DNA from: Candidatus Omnitrophota bacterium
Lineage (GTDB): Bacteria > Omnitrophota > Gorgyraeia > Tantalellales > Tantalellaceae
Direction: 5' to 3'
Assembly: GCA_014728045.1 (NCBI GenBank)
Contig: WJMH01000010.1
Coordinates: forward strand, 124,001 to 188,000
DNA length: 64,000 nucleotides
Both the position numbers and the translations under genes were made by a program. Below, in pieces: positions 8,855-16,390 of this stretch (within the stretch, counting starts at the first letter, position 1; every line of letters begins with the position of its first letter). The notes below the pieces were generated by a model. That model was given only the letters and a program-made list of their open reading frames with translations, was not told the origin of the DNA and did not search any database.

Positions 8855-8945
8855 TTTTAGTGTGGATATTACGGGTTTTTGTTACGATACCAGTGCGGTT
8901 GTTCTCCTGCAAGGTCTATTCAATGACAGAACCGGCAACTTCCGG

Positions 8946-9179
8946 TTAAATCATATTCGCGTCTTTCAAGTCCTTTTCAAGCTTCTCTATGGCTTCTTTA
9001 AGCTTGGGGAAAAGCCTTACATTAATGTTTATTCCTTTTCCCGTGGGGACCTTCTCGTCACCTTGAGGAGGTTGAGTCCATATCCTGACATCAATAACAT
9101 CATTGCCCTGATATTCGGATATACGTATCTTGACATCCTGATATTTGTTTTTTTCAAATACAGCTACGTCTTTTTCCAT
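8946..9179 (-). CDS. PC4/p15-like single-stranded DNA-binding protein
   Basis: A 77-residue protein that resembles the C-terminal domain of transcriptional coactivator PC4 (p15). KIRISEYQGNDVIDVRIW is the family beta-strand pattern, followed by PTGKGININ and a C-terminal helix (about 58-73). Bacterial PC4-like proteins bind single-stranded or melted DNA as dimers. The ribosome binding site is AAAGGAGG before the ATG. Flanks are AT-rich and no operon partner is evident. Exact cellular role is not known from the sequence. Confidence 0.75.
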   Translation of the reverse strand: MEKDVAVFEKNKYQDVKIRISEYQGNDVIDVRIWTQPPQGDEKVPTGKGININVRLFPKLKEAIEKLEKDLKDANMI

Positions 9180-9343
9180 TTGCGCCTCCTTTCATCGCGA
9201 CAAATGCAAGAATATACCTTATTAATATTATATATAGGTATATATATAATAATATTATATCATAATATGTTAAAATGCAAAAAATAAGTGATTTTTTATC
9301 GATATGTCAGGAAAAGGCGTTCTTGAAAGGTTCGGGGAGCGTT

Positions 9344-9448
9344 TCAGTCCACTTTCTTCTTTTCAAATATCTTCCTGAAACAAAAAATAACCAGCCCGAT
9401 TATGATCGTCCAGGAAACAGCCATGAATATCCATCCGTAAGAGGTCAT
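9344..9448 (-). CDS. 34-residue membrane peptide coupled to the symporter (MetS-like)
   Basis: A very short gene whose ATG (9446-9448) overlaps the symporter stop (9445-9447) as ATGA. The product has one hydrophobic helix (about residues 4-23, including WIFMAVSWTIIIGL) and a basic tail (RKIFEKKK). Bacterial sodium symporters of this family are often followed by such a one-helix small subunit, for example MetS with MetP in corynebacteria. The overlap implies translational coupling and roughly equal production. Similarity to MetS is by size, topology and position, not by a searched alignment. Confidence 0.75.
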   Translation of the reverse strand: MTSYGWIFMAVSWTIIIGLVIFCFRKIFEKKKVD

Positions 9449-11007
9449 ATCCGATCCCCCTTCGTCTTCCTTTTCCGCCACGCTACCTTCACCATGATAG
9501 CCAGCACAAGAAAAATAAGCAGTAGTCCTATGCGGGTAGCCAAGATATACATGTGGTTATGCTGCGGGACATTATCCATCCGGATTATCGGAAGCCATTC
9601 CTGAAAGAACCAGGCGATCAGCACTATGAAAAGAAAAACAGGCGTCACATACTTGATGATATATTTATATATCTGGGGTATCCTCAAATCCGCCCCGTGA
9701 TGAACTTCCTCCCATGCTTTATTTATTCCGAACACCCATCCGAAAAGCACGACCTCGACCGTGGCAAATAGAACCAGACAGAACGTGCCGCCCCAGAAGT
9801 CCAATTCATCCACCACTCCCCTGCCCAGGAAAAAGATCGCTCCATTGCAAAGAGTGAAGGTCACCAACCCGAAAAGGGTCACCGCTTTCTTTCTTGAAAT
9901 ATCGAATTCGTCCTCAAGAAAAGCTATAGCAGGTTGCGCCATGGATACCGATGAGGTTACCCCCGCAAGAAAAAGAAGACCGAACCATAAAAACCCCAGA
10001 AGTTCGGGGAACGGCATCTTCTGCAATATGAGTGGCATGGTAACAAACCCCAGATTGAAAGCACCCGAATCGGCAATAGCACCTATCGCCAACGGCCCGA
10101 AAAAAGCAAAAGCTGCAGGTATGATTATGCTCCCGCCCAGCAGGACCTCCGCCGATTCGTTCATGCTAACAGCGGTCAGTCCCGAAAGGGCAACGTCATC
10201 CCCCTTTGAAAGGTAGCTTGCGTATGTTAATATCACTCCCATGCCGACACTGAGAGTAAAGAATATCTGTCCTGTCGCTGCGAGCCATATCTTCGCGCTT
10301 TTAAGCTGGCTGAAATCGGGGTTCCAAAGATATCCCAAACCGTTAACTATGTTCCATTCGGGTCTTGCTGGATCTGGAGCCCCCAGTGTCAGGACCCGTA
10401 TCGTAAGGATCACACCGAATACCAGAAGAGTCGGCATGGCAAATTTACAGAACCTCTCTATACCGCCTTTAATGCCGTGCCCGAGCACTGTCATGTTTAT
10501 CACGAAAGTGATGATGAAGAAAATGTAGGCAGGCCACATGTTGGTGAAATACTGGTTCTTCTCCAACCCCTGAAACCCCCTGAGGAACGACTGCATGGAG
10601 GACTGATCGGTTATACCGGAATATTTCTGGACCAATGCGAAAAAACTGTAGGCCAGCGTCCAGGATTCAATGTAAGTGTAATAGATCATTATCACCAGGG
10701 GCCCGAAGATGCCAATAACGCCGAAGTATTTGATGAAGCGGTTCTTTTCCCACAGGCTGTGGAAAACGCCCGGCGCGGTGGAGTGCTCAAAACCCCCGCC
10801 GTATCTTCCAATGGACCACTCGATGAGCATAAGCGGGATGCCCACAAGAAGCAGCGCGATAAAATACGGGATCATGAAAGTTCCCCCGCCGTTCCTCGCG
10901 GCCTGGACCGGAAAACGAAGAAAGTTACCCAGGCCCACGGCAGAACCGGCGACCGCCATTATGATCCCGATACGGGAACCCCATGAATCTCGTATCTTTT
11001 TAGCCAT
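9445..11007 (-). CDS. Sodium-dependent transporter, neurotransmitter:sodium symporter (SNF/LeuT) family
   Basis: A 520-residue membrane protein with about 12 helices. The N-terminal SRIGIIMAVAGSAVGLGNFLRFP is the TM1 sodium/substrate-binding signature of LeuT-like proteins, followed by GGGTFMIPY and an intact TM6 region. Family members import amino acids or related small amines with sodium. Substrate cannot be read from the sequence. It lies 9 bp after the Smr gene and overlaps the 34-residue membrane peptide gene downstream. Confidence 0.92.
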   Translation of the reverse strand: MAKKIRDSWGSRIGIIMAVAGSAVGLGNFLRFPVQAARNGGGTFMIPYFIALLLVGIPLMLIEWSIGRYGGGFEHSTAPGVFHSLWEKNRFIKYFGVIGIFGPLVIMIYYTYIESWTLAYSFFALVQKYSGITDQSSMQSFLRGFQGLEKNQYFTNMWPAYIFFIITFVINMTVLGHGIKGGIERFCKFAMPTLLVFGVILTIRVLTLGAPDPARPEWNIVNGLGYLWNPDFSQLKSAKIWLAATGQIFFTLSVGMGVILTYASYLSKGDDVALSGLTAVSMNESAEVLLGGSIIIPAAFAFFGPLAIGAIADSGAFNLGFVTMPLILQKMPFPELLGFLWFGLLFLAGVTSSVSMAQPAIAFLEDEFDISRKKAVTLFGLVTFTLCNGAIFFLGRGVVDELDFWGGTFCLVLFATVEVVLFGWVFGINKAWEEVHHGADLRIPQIYKYIIKYVTPVFLFIVLIAWFFQEWLPIIRMDNVPQHNHMYILATRIGLLLIFLVLAIMVKVAWRKRKTKGDRI

Positions 11008-11016
11008 ATCCGGTTA

Positions 11017-11262
11017 TCACTTGAAACGTACGAACAGTCTGCCCCAGTTCTTTGAATCCTTTTCGACCCTGTCGTAAAGGTCTTTGTTCCTTTCAAGGAA
11101 TTTAAGAACCCTCTTTTTCAACTGGCCCGACCCTTTGCCGGGAATTATCTCGACTATTTTAACCTTTTGCTCTTTAGCTTCCTGAAGCACTTCAAGCAAG
11201 GCCTTTTCGATCTTATCGTGCTTGTTGTAAATATCGTGAAGGTCGAGTTTGAGCTTTTTCAT
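11017..11262 (-). CDS. Small Smr-domain protein
   Basis: An 81-residue protein consisting of one Smr (small MutS-related) domain. LDLHDI (residues about 6-11) is the LDLH motif and IIPGKGSGQLKKRVLKFL carries the HGxG-like turn, here GKGSG. Smr domains act on nucleic acids, several as endonucleases, for example in ribosome rescue. The gene is two bases downstream of the GGQ release-factor-like gene, so a shared role in ribosome or mRNA quality control is a reasonable inference, though not shown. Confidence 0.75.
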   Translation of the reverse strand: MKKLKLDLHDIYNKHDKIEKALLEVLQEAKEQKVKIVEIIPGKGSGQLKKRVLKFLERNKDLYDRVEKDSKNWGRLFVRFK

Positions 11263-11264
11263 TT

Positions 11265-11687
11265 TTATTCCAACGAACCTGGATCTATTTTTCTGCGCAG
11301 GTCTTTCTTCTTCGAGCGCTTCTTTTTTTCCGCGAGTATCTTTTCTTTACCCTTCCTGGAACGGGTCCTTCTCTGCCTGCGGAGTTTTTCCTTCTTATGT
11401 CGCTTCTGTGCTATCCTGTCGCGCTTTCTTTTCTCCAGCTTGGCCAGAAGCATCTTTCGGGCCAGGAACCTGTTAACGCTCTGAGAACGTTCACGTGAAC
11501 ATTTAACTTCGATACCCGTGGGAACATGCTTCAGGTACACGCATGTAGCGTTCTTGTTAGCATGCTGACCTCCGGGACCTCCTGACCGGATAAAATTCTC
11601 GACCAGGTCTTTTTCCTTCACCCCACAACGCCGCATCTTTTCACGGAGGTTTTTCTGTTTTAGTGGAGTGATCTTGAATCCGGACAT
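11265..11687 (-). CDS. Class I release-factor-like peptidyl-tRNA hydrolase (GGQ domain only)
   Basis: A 140-residue protein with the catalytic motif SGGPGGQHANK (about residues 34-44) and a very basic C-terminal tail (from about residue 95). It lacks the codon-recognition domains of RF1/RF2, so it belongs with stand-alone proteins such as ArfB/YaeJ or PrfH-like factors that rescue stalled ribosomes. The basic tail is expected to sit in the mRNA channel in ArfB. The ATG at 11685-11687 was chosen because an upstream start would overlap the GH130 gene. An AGGTAAG site precedes it. Confidence 0.82.
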   Translation of the reverse strand: MSGFKITPLKQKNLREKMRRCGVKEKDLVENFIRSGGPGGQHANKNATCVYLKHVPTGIEVKCSRERSQSVNRFLARKMLLAKLEKRKRDRIAQKRHKKEKLRRQRRTRSRKGKEKILAEKKKRSKKKDLRRKIDPGSLE

Positions 11688-11692
11688 TTTAC

Positions 11693-12685
11693 TTACCTGT
11701 TGAAACAGGCGTCTACAAGGTCCTCTAGTCTTGCGGTCGCCAGGCACTGCACCGTATCCGCACCGCCGTAGTAGATCTTGACCTCACCATCATCCTCCAC
11801 TACAGCCCCGCAGGTAAAGACAACCGCGTAAGTAAGACCGGTGAGCTCGTAATCGGTGGTCGGCGAAAGTATCGGAGCCTTGGCTCTGGCCACTATTTTC
11901 GAAGGATCCTTAAGGTCCAGCAGCATAACGCCGAGGTGATAGACATACTGGGCGGCACACTGCACATTGACGGCATGATATATCACAAGCCACCCCTTAT
12001 CGGTCTTGATCGGTACCGCGCCGGGCCCGTTCTTTTTCCAGCCCCATTCGTCCTGGGCATGGGCGACCGCCTTTGACTGTCCCCAGTGCAAAAGGTCAGG
12101 TGAATACGAAACCCACATATAACCTTTGCCGTCACCCGTATTGGGCCTGTCCAGTCTGCAGTAGAGGCCGTTAATTTTTTCGGGAAAAAGCACACCATTA
12201 CGGTTATCCGTCTCAGAAATAAATCCCTTGAACTCGAACTTTTTCATGTCAGGGGATTCCAGAAGCCCCAGACGGCATGAATGCCCGCTGTGGCAGGCGA
12301 ATACCGTATAATATTTATCTTCAATGCGCGTGGCCCTGGGGTCATAATACATCCCTGTCGTGTATTCCTTGAATTCCGGGGTATCTGGCATTTTCACCGG
12401 CTCCGGACGGAGCTTGAAGTCTATACCGTTATCTGAATCAGCGGGCCATATGAACTGCTTCATCGAGGGGGTTTCCACCCTGCAGAGCATAACGTACTTT
12501 CCCTCGACGGTCTTGATACAGCCTGAATTATAAACTCCCTTGGCGGCAGCCGGTACATCGTCCTTTGTCAGGATGGGGTTGCCCGGGTACCTTTCAACTA
12601 TGTTCTCTTTATCCTTCGGATATTGGATAGGTTGCCACATATCTTTTCCTTTCTTCTTGATACTGTCCTGTTTGACAGGGTTCAT
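11693..12685 (-). CDS. Glycoside hydrolase family 130 protein (beta-mannoside phosphorylase-like)
   Basis: About 330 residues with a five-bladed propeller fold pattern. Recognisable segments are RYPGNPILTKDDVP near the N terminus, YYDPRATRIEDKYY, GLYCRLDRPN, and near the C terminus YELTGLTYAVVFTCGAVVEDDGEVKIYYGGADT. GH130 enzymes phosphorolyse or hydrolyse beta-1,2- or beta-1,4-mannosides such as mannosyl-glucose or mannobiose. There is no signal peptide, so it should be cytosolic. The start is uncertain: ATG at 12685 and 12640 both have AAGGA sites; a start at 12772 is possible but adds an atypical extension. Confidence 0.85.
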   Translation of the reverse strand: MNPVKQDSIKKKGKDMWQPIQYPKDKENIVERYPGNPILTKDDVPAAAKGVYNSGCIKTVEGKYVMLCRVETPSMKQFIWPADSDNGIDFKLRPEPVKMPDTPEFKEYTTGMYYDPRATRIEDKYYTVFACHSGHSCRLGLLESPDMKKFEFKGFISETDNRNGVLFPEKINGLYCRLDRPNTGDGKGYMWVSYSPDLLHWGQSKAVAHAQDEWGWKKNGPGAVPIKTDKGWLVIYHAVNVQCAAQYVYHLGVMLLDLKDPSKIVARAKAPILSPTTDYELTGLTYAVVFTCGAVVEDDGEVKIYYGGADTVQCLATARLEDLVDACFNR

Positions 12686-12779
12686 AGAATAATCCTTCTC
12701 GAGTTCTGCATTAAACAATATTTTGGGACCCGGTTCAAGGGTTTTCTGGGGATGCAGGACCGCAGATAACACGCAAAGT

Positions 12780-12816
12780 GGCAGATCGGTCTAGTTATCG
12801 CAATAATGGATCTGCC
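12780..12816. other. Inverted repeat between the ParA-CBM48 and GH130 genes
   Basis: GGCAGATC (12780-12787) and GATCTGCC (12809-12816) form an 8-bp stem with a 21-base loop, extendable by an outer CGCA/TGCG pair. It starts 6 bp after the ParA-CBM48 stop. There is no T tract on either strand, so it is at best a weak terminator, an mRNA-stabilising hairpin or a protein site. Confidence 0.4.
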
Positions 12817-12822
12817 CTGCGT

Positions 12823-13866
12823 TTATATCTTCAGGATTGAATCGGCAGTGCCAAAGATATTGGTCTGCATCTGTGAGTTTTCCGGATCTGACATCCATTC
12901 ACCATCGACAAGGAACTTGTATTTGTATTCACCCTTGGCCAGATTGAAATGGGCCGACCAGCGACCGTCCTCCAGCTTGCTCAAACGGCTCGCTTCGGTC
13001 TTCTGCCATCCGTTAAAATCCCCCAGAACATATACGTTACCCGCATGGGGTGCGTGCAATCTGAATTCATGCATCTCTTCGGCAATATCCTTGGCATCAG
13101 CCGTGAGGATCTCGCTGGTAAGGTTATAGAAGTCAAGTGCCGCGGAACACTTGGGGTCATATTCGAATATGGTCTTCCCCTGTTTTGCTGTTTCTCTCAG
13201 TCTAACACTTGAACGTATCTTCGTGGGAAGAAGGTATGTGCCAAGTTTCTTTTTCGCGTCCACTTCGAACTGCTTGGCGAAGTTAGACCTTTTGTCGAAT
13301 ATGTTTATGACGAAAAAGACAGAAGGATCCCTGCCCGTCTCAGCGCTCAGGAGACTCGTCACCCTGTAAACACTGTTAATGCCGTTAAAAGAGAAATAGC
13401 TCAGGTCCACCGGCACAAGTATCATATCAGCCGCGTACATGGAATTAAGCGTCAGAAACCCGAAACTGGGAGGAGAATCTATAATCACATACTCGTATTG
13501 ATCAAAGAAAGGGTTCTTCAAGGTCTTGTGCAGTATCGCCGCGGCTCCGTTGACACCGCCAAGATTTATTTCTGCCGCGCTCAGCATCATGTTCGCGGGA
13601 ACGAAAGAAAAGTTTTTCCTGTCGGTGATAAGGATCTCCTCGAAGGGTACTTCCGTATTATCGAAATGGGCACGGAATATATCGTATGAGGTTTTCCTTT
13701 CCGAGGATTTCTTGCTATAACCCAAAGCAAAGGTCGCGTGGGCCTGCGGGTCCAGATCGATAAGAAGAGTCTTACTCCCCAGCCTTGCAAGCGCTGCTGC
13801 AACGTTCACCGCGAGAGTTGTTTTACCGCAACCGCCTTTCTGATTAGCTATAGAGATGATCTTCAT
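12823..13866 (-). CDS. ParA/MinD-type ATPase fused to a C-terminal glycogen-binding (CBM48/AMPK-beta-like) domain
   Basis: A 347-residue protein in two parts. Residues 1-255 are a ParA-family ATPase: deviant Walker A KGGCGKTT (10-17) with its signature lysine, LIDLDPQAH (switch I), and VIIDSPP (Walker B, about 128-133). Residues 266-347 resemble the AMPK beta-subunit glycogen-binding domain: VYVLGDFNGW, a KYKFLVDGEW core and DPEN, keeping the two carbohydrate-stacking Trp residues (W287, W324) and K317. The ATG at 13864-13866 has a GGGGGAG site. No parB-like gene is nearby. Family ATPases position cargo on the nucleoid or membrane; a role in placing polysaccharide granules or enzymes is inference. 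Confidence 0.85.
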   Translation of the reverse strand: MKIISIANQKGGCGKTTLAVNVAAALARLGSKTLLIDLDPQAHATFALGYSKKSSERKTSYDIFRAHFDNTEVPFEEILITDRKNFSFVPANMMLSAAEINLGGVNGAAAILHKTLKNPFFDQYEYVIIDSPPSFGFLTLNSMYAADMILVPVDLSYFSFNGINSVYRVTSLLSAETGRDPSVFFVINIFDKRSNFAKQFEVDAKKKLGTYLLPTKIRSSVRLRETAKQGKTIFEYDPKCSAALDFYNLTSEILTADAKDIAEEMHEFRLHAPHAGNVYVLGDFNGWQKTEASRLSKLEDGRWSAHFNLAKGEYKYKFLVDGEWMSDPENSQMQTNIFGTADSILKI

Positions 13867-13931
13867 TTTCTCCCCCATACATTTTGTGGTCATTGAGACA
13901 AAATAACGGAATATTTAGTGTAATTTGATAA

Positions 13932-13960
13932 AGTATAACATATGAATATATCTATGTAAA
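13932..13960 (-). promoter_or_regulatory. Sigma-70 promoter of the ParA-CBM48 gene
   Basis: Minus strand: -35 TTTACA (13955-13960), 17-bp spacer, -10 TATACT (13932-13937), in an AT-rich divergent region. Predicted leader is about 60 nucleotides to the ATG at 13866. Confidence 0.65.
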
Positions 13961-14065
13961 TAGTGAAATATATATTTATTTTAATCTTTTTTGCCAGCAA
14001 ATACGGGTCATGAACCATAAGGATTGATATGGCAAAACCCCTTCATGTGTGTTAAAATAATCAAC

Positions 14066-15004
14066 ATGAATAATAACAGAACTCAGGACAAGATCGACCT
14101 GGAACTTTCACGGACATATTTCGGGAATACTTCAAAACCGGCCCAACCTCTACCTGAGAAGACTTCCCCGGACGAGGACAAGGAAAAAGCGGAAGAAGTA
14201 CCCCCCCAAAAAACCGTAGAAGGCGTCGAGAAAAAGCTAAAAAGCCGTCCTGCCCGTCCCCGCAAAAAAAGATCGGTTCTACCCGCTCTTTTCATTGTAG
14301 TGGCGATAGCCGCTGTGGGCATATATCTTTATCACGGGAACTTCCCTGCCGGCACCGGCAGTGTTATCAAAGATACTCCCGAAAAGACAATAAATTCACC
14401 CGGAGGGACTTTCGACCGGTGGAACGAATTCTCCGCTCCCCCGGCAGAAAAGTTCAGGGAAAACGGTAAAACCCTTTATGATTTTGAAAAGAACGATAAC
14501 GGATGGGAAATACCTTCCTGGGCGCTCGAGAAGACCGATCACATAGCAAGAACAATGAAACCGGTAGAAGGTATCTCCAGCAAAGGATCCGGTTCACTGG
14601 GAGTCTATGCGGAATTTTCCGGGAACAAATGGTCCGCGGCCCTGGTGGAAATACAGCATTACCTTGACCTGACCGAATACGAGATGATCACCGCCGACAT
14701 CTTCCTTCCGCCTGACGCGCCCGTCGGCCTGCGCGGAAAACTCATCCTGACCATTGGTGATGACTGGAGTTTTACCGAAATGACCCGGACCGTACGGCTG
14801 AAACCCGGTGAATGGACGACCATCAAAGCCGATATAGCTGAAGGTAACAGCAGCGTCTGGCGCAGAGTCACAGTTGACAGCGCTTTCAAGGAAGACGTGC
14901 GTAAGATCGCGGTAAGGATAGAATCCAATAAGCCGACCTACAAAGGTCCGATCTACATAGACAACATCACTGTTTATCCCCCAAAAGAAAAGACCGGCCA
15001 ATAA
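14066..15004 (+). CDS. Membrane-anchored protein with a carbohydrate-binding-like beta-sandwich domain
   Basis: About 312 residues. A cytoplasmic, charged N-terminal part (about 1-75, rich in Lys, Glu and Pro) is followed by one membrane helix (about 78-98) and an extracytoplasmic domain. The latter begins TLYDFEKNDNGWEIP and ends YIDNITVYPP, a pattern seen in jelly-roll carbohydrate-binding modules (CBM11-like or galactose-binding-like). No catalytic motif is visible. It is transcribed away from the ParA-CBM48 gene across a shared 200-bp promoter region. The start is uncertain; ATG at 14045 is in frame and neither has a strong ribosome binding site. Confidence 0.6.
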   Translation: MNNNRTQDKIDLELSRTYFGNTSKPAQPLPEKTSPDEDKEKAEEVPPQKTVEGVEKKLKSRPARPRKKRSVLPALFIVVAIAAVGIYLYHGNFPAGTGSVIKDTPEKTINSPGGTFDRWNEFSAPPAEKFRENGKTLYDFEKNDNGWEIPSWALEKTDHIARTMKPVEGISSKGSGSLGVYAEFSGNKWSAALVEIQHYLDLTEYEMITADIFLPPDAPVGLRGKLILTIGDDWSFTEMTRTVRLKPGEWTTIKADIAEGNSSVWRRVTVDSAFKEDVRKIAVRIESNKPTYKGPIYIDNITVYPPKEKTGQ

Positions 15005-15008
15005 CAGC

Positions 15009-15380
15009 TCAGTAAATTCCCAGGTCCCTGAGCCGCTTGTCCGATATACCGAAATGGTGAGCTAGTTCATGCTGCACGGTATGTTTGACCAGATCGACTA
15101 TGTCTTCCTCGGTATGACATACTTTTTCGATATTCTTCCTGAAAATCGATATCTTATCCGGCATTACCATGCCGTAATTATGGCTCCTTCTGTGAAGGGG
15201 AACCCCCTGATAAAGCCCCAGGACCATTCTTCGATGGGCCGTGTCAACCGCCCGGGCCTGTTCAGCGGTTGGTTCCTCTTCTATCACCACGTCCACGTTC
15301 TCAAGACTGTCCTTGAAAAGACTGGGCAGCTCCTCCAGGGCCTGGATAACTAGTCTCTCAAAATTTTCGCGTTCCATCAT
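15009..15380 (-). CDS. Zincin-like metallopeptidase family protein
   Basis: A 123-residue cytosolic protein with a HELAHHFG zinc motif near residues 105-112 and a preceding conserved IFRKNIEKVC strand. It matches the small MMP-like/zincin family (COG3824 type) found in many bacteria, whose substrate is unknown. The ATG overlaps the stop of the upstream exonuclease gene by four bases (ATGA), so the two are likely translated together. The 3' end meets the convergent membrane protein gene with a 4-bp gap. Confidence 0.85.
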   Translation of the reverse strand: MMERENFERLVIQALEELPSLFKDSLENVDVVIEEEPTAEQARAVDTAHRRMVLGLYQGVPLHRRSHNYGMVMPDKISIFRKNIEKVCHTEEDIVDLVKHTVQHELAHHFGISDKRLRDLGIY

Positions 15381-16384
15381 TCAAAAAGGTCCGTCTTCTC
15401 CTCCGGGTCCGGCTCCCCGCCATTTCCCCAGTCTTCCTCATCGGTGTTCTTTATGTAGTATTTCCTGTTCTTGATGCCGACAAAATGGCTCCATATCTTG
15501 CCTTCCTCGGCCTGGCTTTTCTGAAGCTCCTTTATGGCGTTCGCCTGCGAGGCAAGTTCATCGGAATGATAGACTATCGTAGCCTCAAGGGTCTTTGGCA
15601 GGACGGGGGACTGCTGCTCATATTCTCCGTGATGGCTGAGTATCATATGTTCAAGGCGCACTCTCAGATCATCCGGGAAGCCAGGTATCTCATATATCTT
15701 TTTCATGAGAATCTTGTGGCCTATCACGATATGCCCCACCAGGCCGCCTTCGACAGTATATTCAACCTTCCTGGGATCGAGTTCATAGACTTTCCCTATA
15801 TCGTGGATAAAGGCGCCCAGCAGAGTTATGTCCCTGTTGGCTTCCGGATACATCAGGCACATCTTATCCACTATGTACATCACTTCATGGGTATGCTCCA
15901 TAAGCCCACCGATATACGCATTGTGCCACATCTTACCTCCGAGCCCCTCCTTGAACTTTGACATGAGATCCTCATCACGCAGAAAACCTTTGCTGAGCTC
16001 GGCAAGCCACCGGTTCTCGATAGTATTAAGATACTTGACGATCTCAGAGAACACCTCTTCCCGGTTCTCGGCGACGCGGACCATATCCTCATACCTGAAT
16101 GACCTTTCATCGGCCTTTTCGATATGGTCGATCTTAAGCTGCTTCTCTTCCCTGTACTTATCCACGGTACCCCTGACCCTGACGACATCGCCCACTTCGG
16201 CGGCCTCATTGTAGCTTTCCGCCCTGTCCCATAACCTGGCCTGCATTTTGCCCGTTCTGTCCGAGACCGCTATCTGCAGATAGGGTTTATCGTACTTTGT
16301 CAGCTTAAGTTCTTTCCTTGAGAGCATGAAGACAGAATCTACCTGCTCGTTTACCTTGAGTTCATTTATGAATCTCTTCTCCAT
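15377..16384 (-). CDS. YhaM-type 3'-5' exonuclease (OB fold plus HD domain)
   Basis: A 335-residue protein. Residues about 10-100 form an OB-fold nucleic-acid-binding domain (LKLTKYDKPYLQIAVSDRTG), and residues about 150-290 an HD metal-dependent domain with HTHEVM and HDIGK motifs. This architecture is that of YhaM/CBF1 exoribonucleases. The C terminus is acidic (EEDWGNGGEPDPEEK). It sits six bases after the helicase-nuclease gene and overlaps the zincin gene, forming a probable three-gene operon. Confidence 0.88.
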   Translation of the reverse strand: MEKRFINELKVNEQVDSVFMLSRKELKLTKYDKPYLQIAVSDRTGKMQARLWDRAESYNEAAEVGDVVRVRGTVDKYREEKQLKIDHIEKADERSFRYEDMVRVAENREEVFSEIVKYLNTIENRWLAELSKGFLRDEDLMSKFKEGLGGKMWHNAYIGGLMEHTHEVMYIVDKMCLMYPEANRDITLLGAFIHDIGKVYELDPRKVEYTVEGGLVGHIVIGHKILMKKIYEIPGFPDDLRVRLEHMILSHHGEYEQQSPVLPKTLEATIVYHSDELASQANAIKELQKSQAEEGKIWSHFVGIKNRKYYIKNTDEEDWGNGGEPDPEEKTDLFE

Positions 16385-16390
16385 ATCGGA

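Noticed and set aside
12780-12816. Hairpin after ParA-CBM48 as an intrinsic terminator
   Set aside because: Good stem but no T tract on either strand; recorded only as an inverted repeat.
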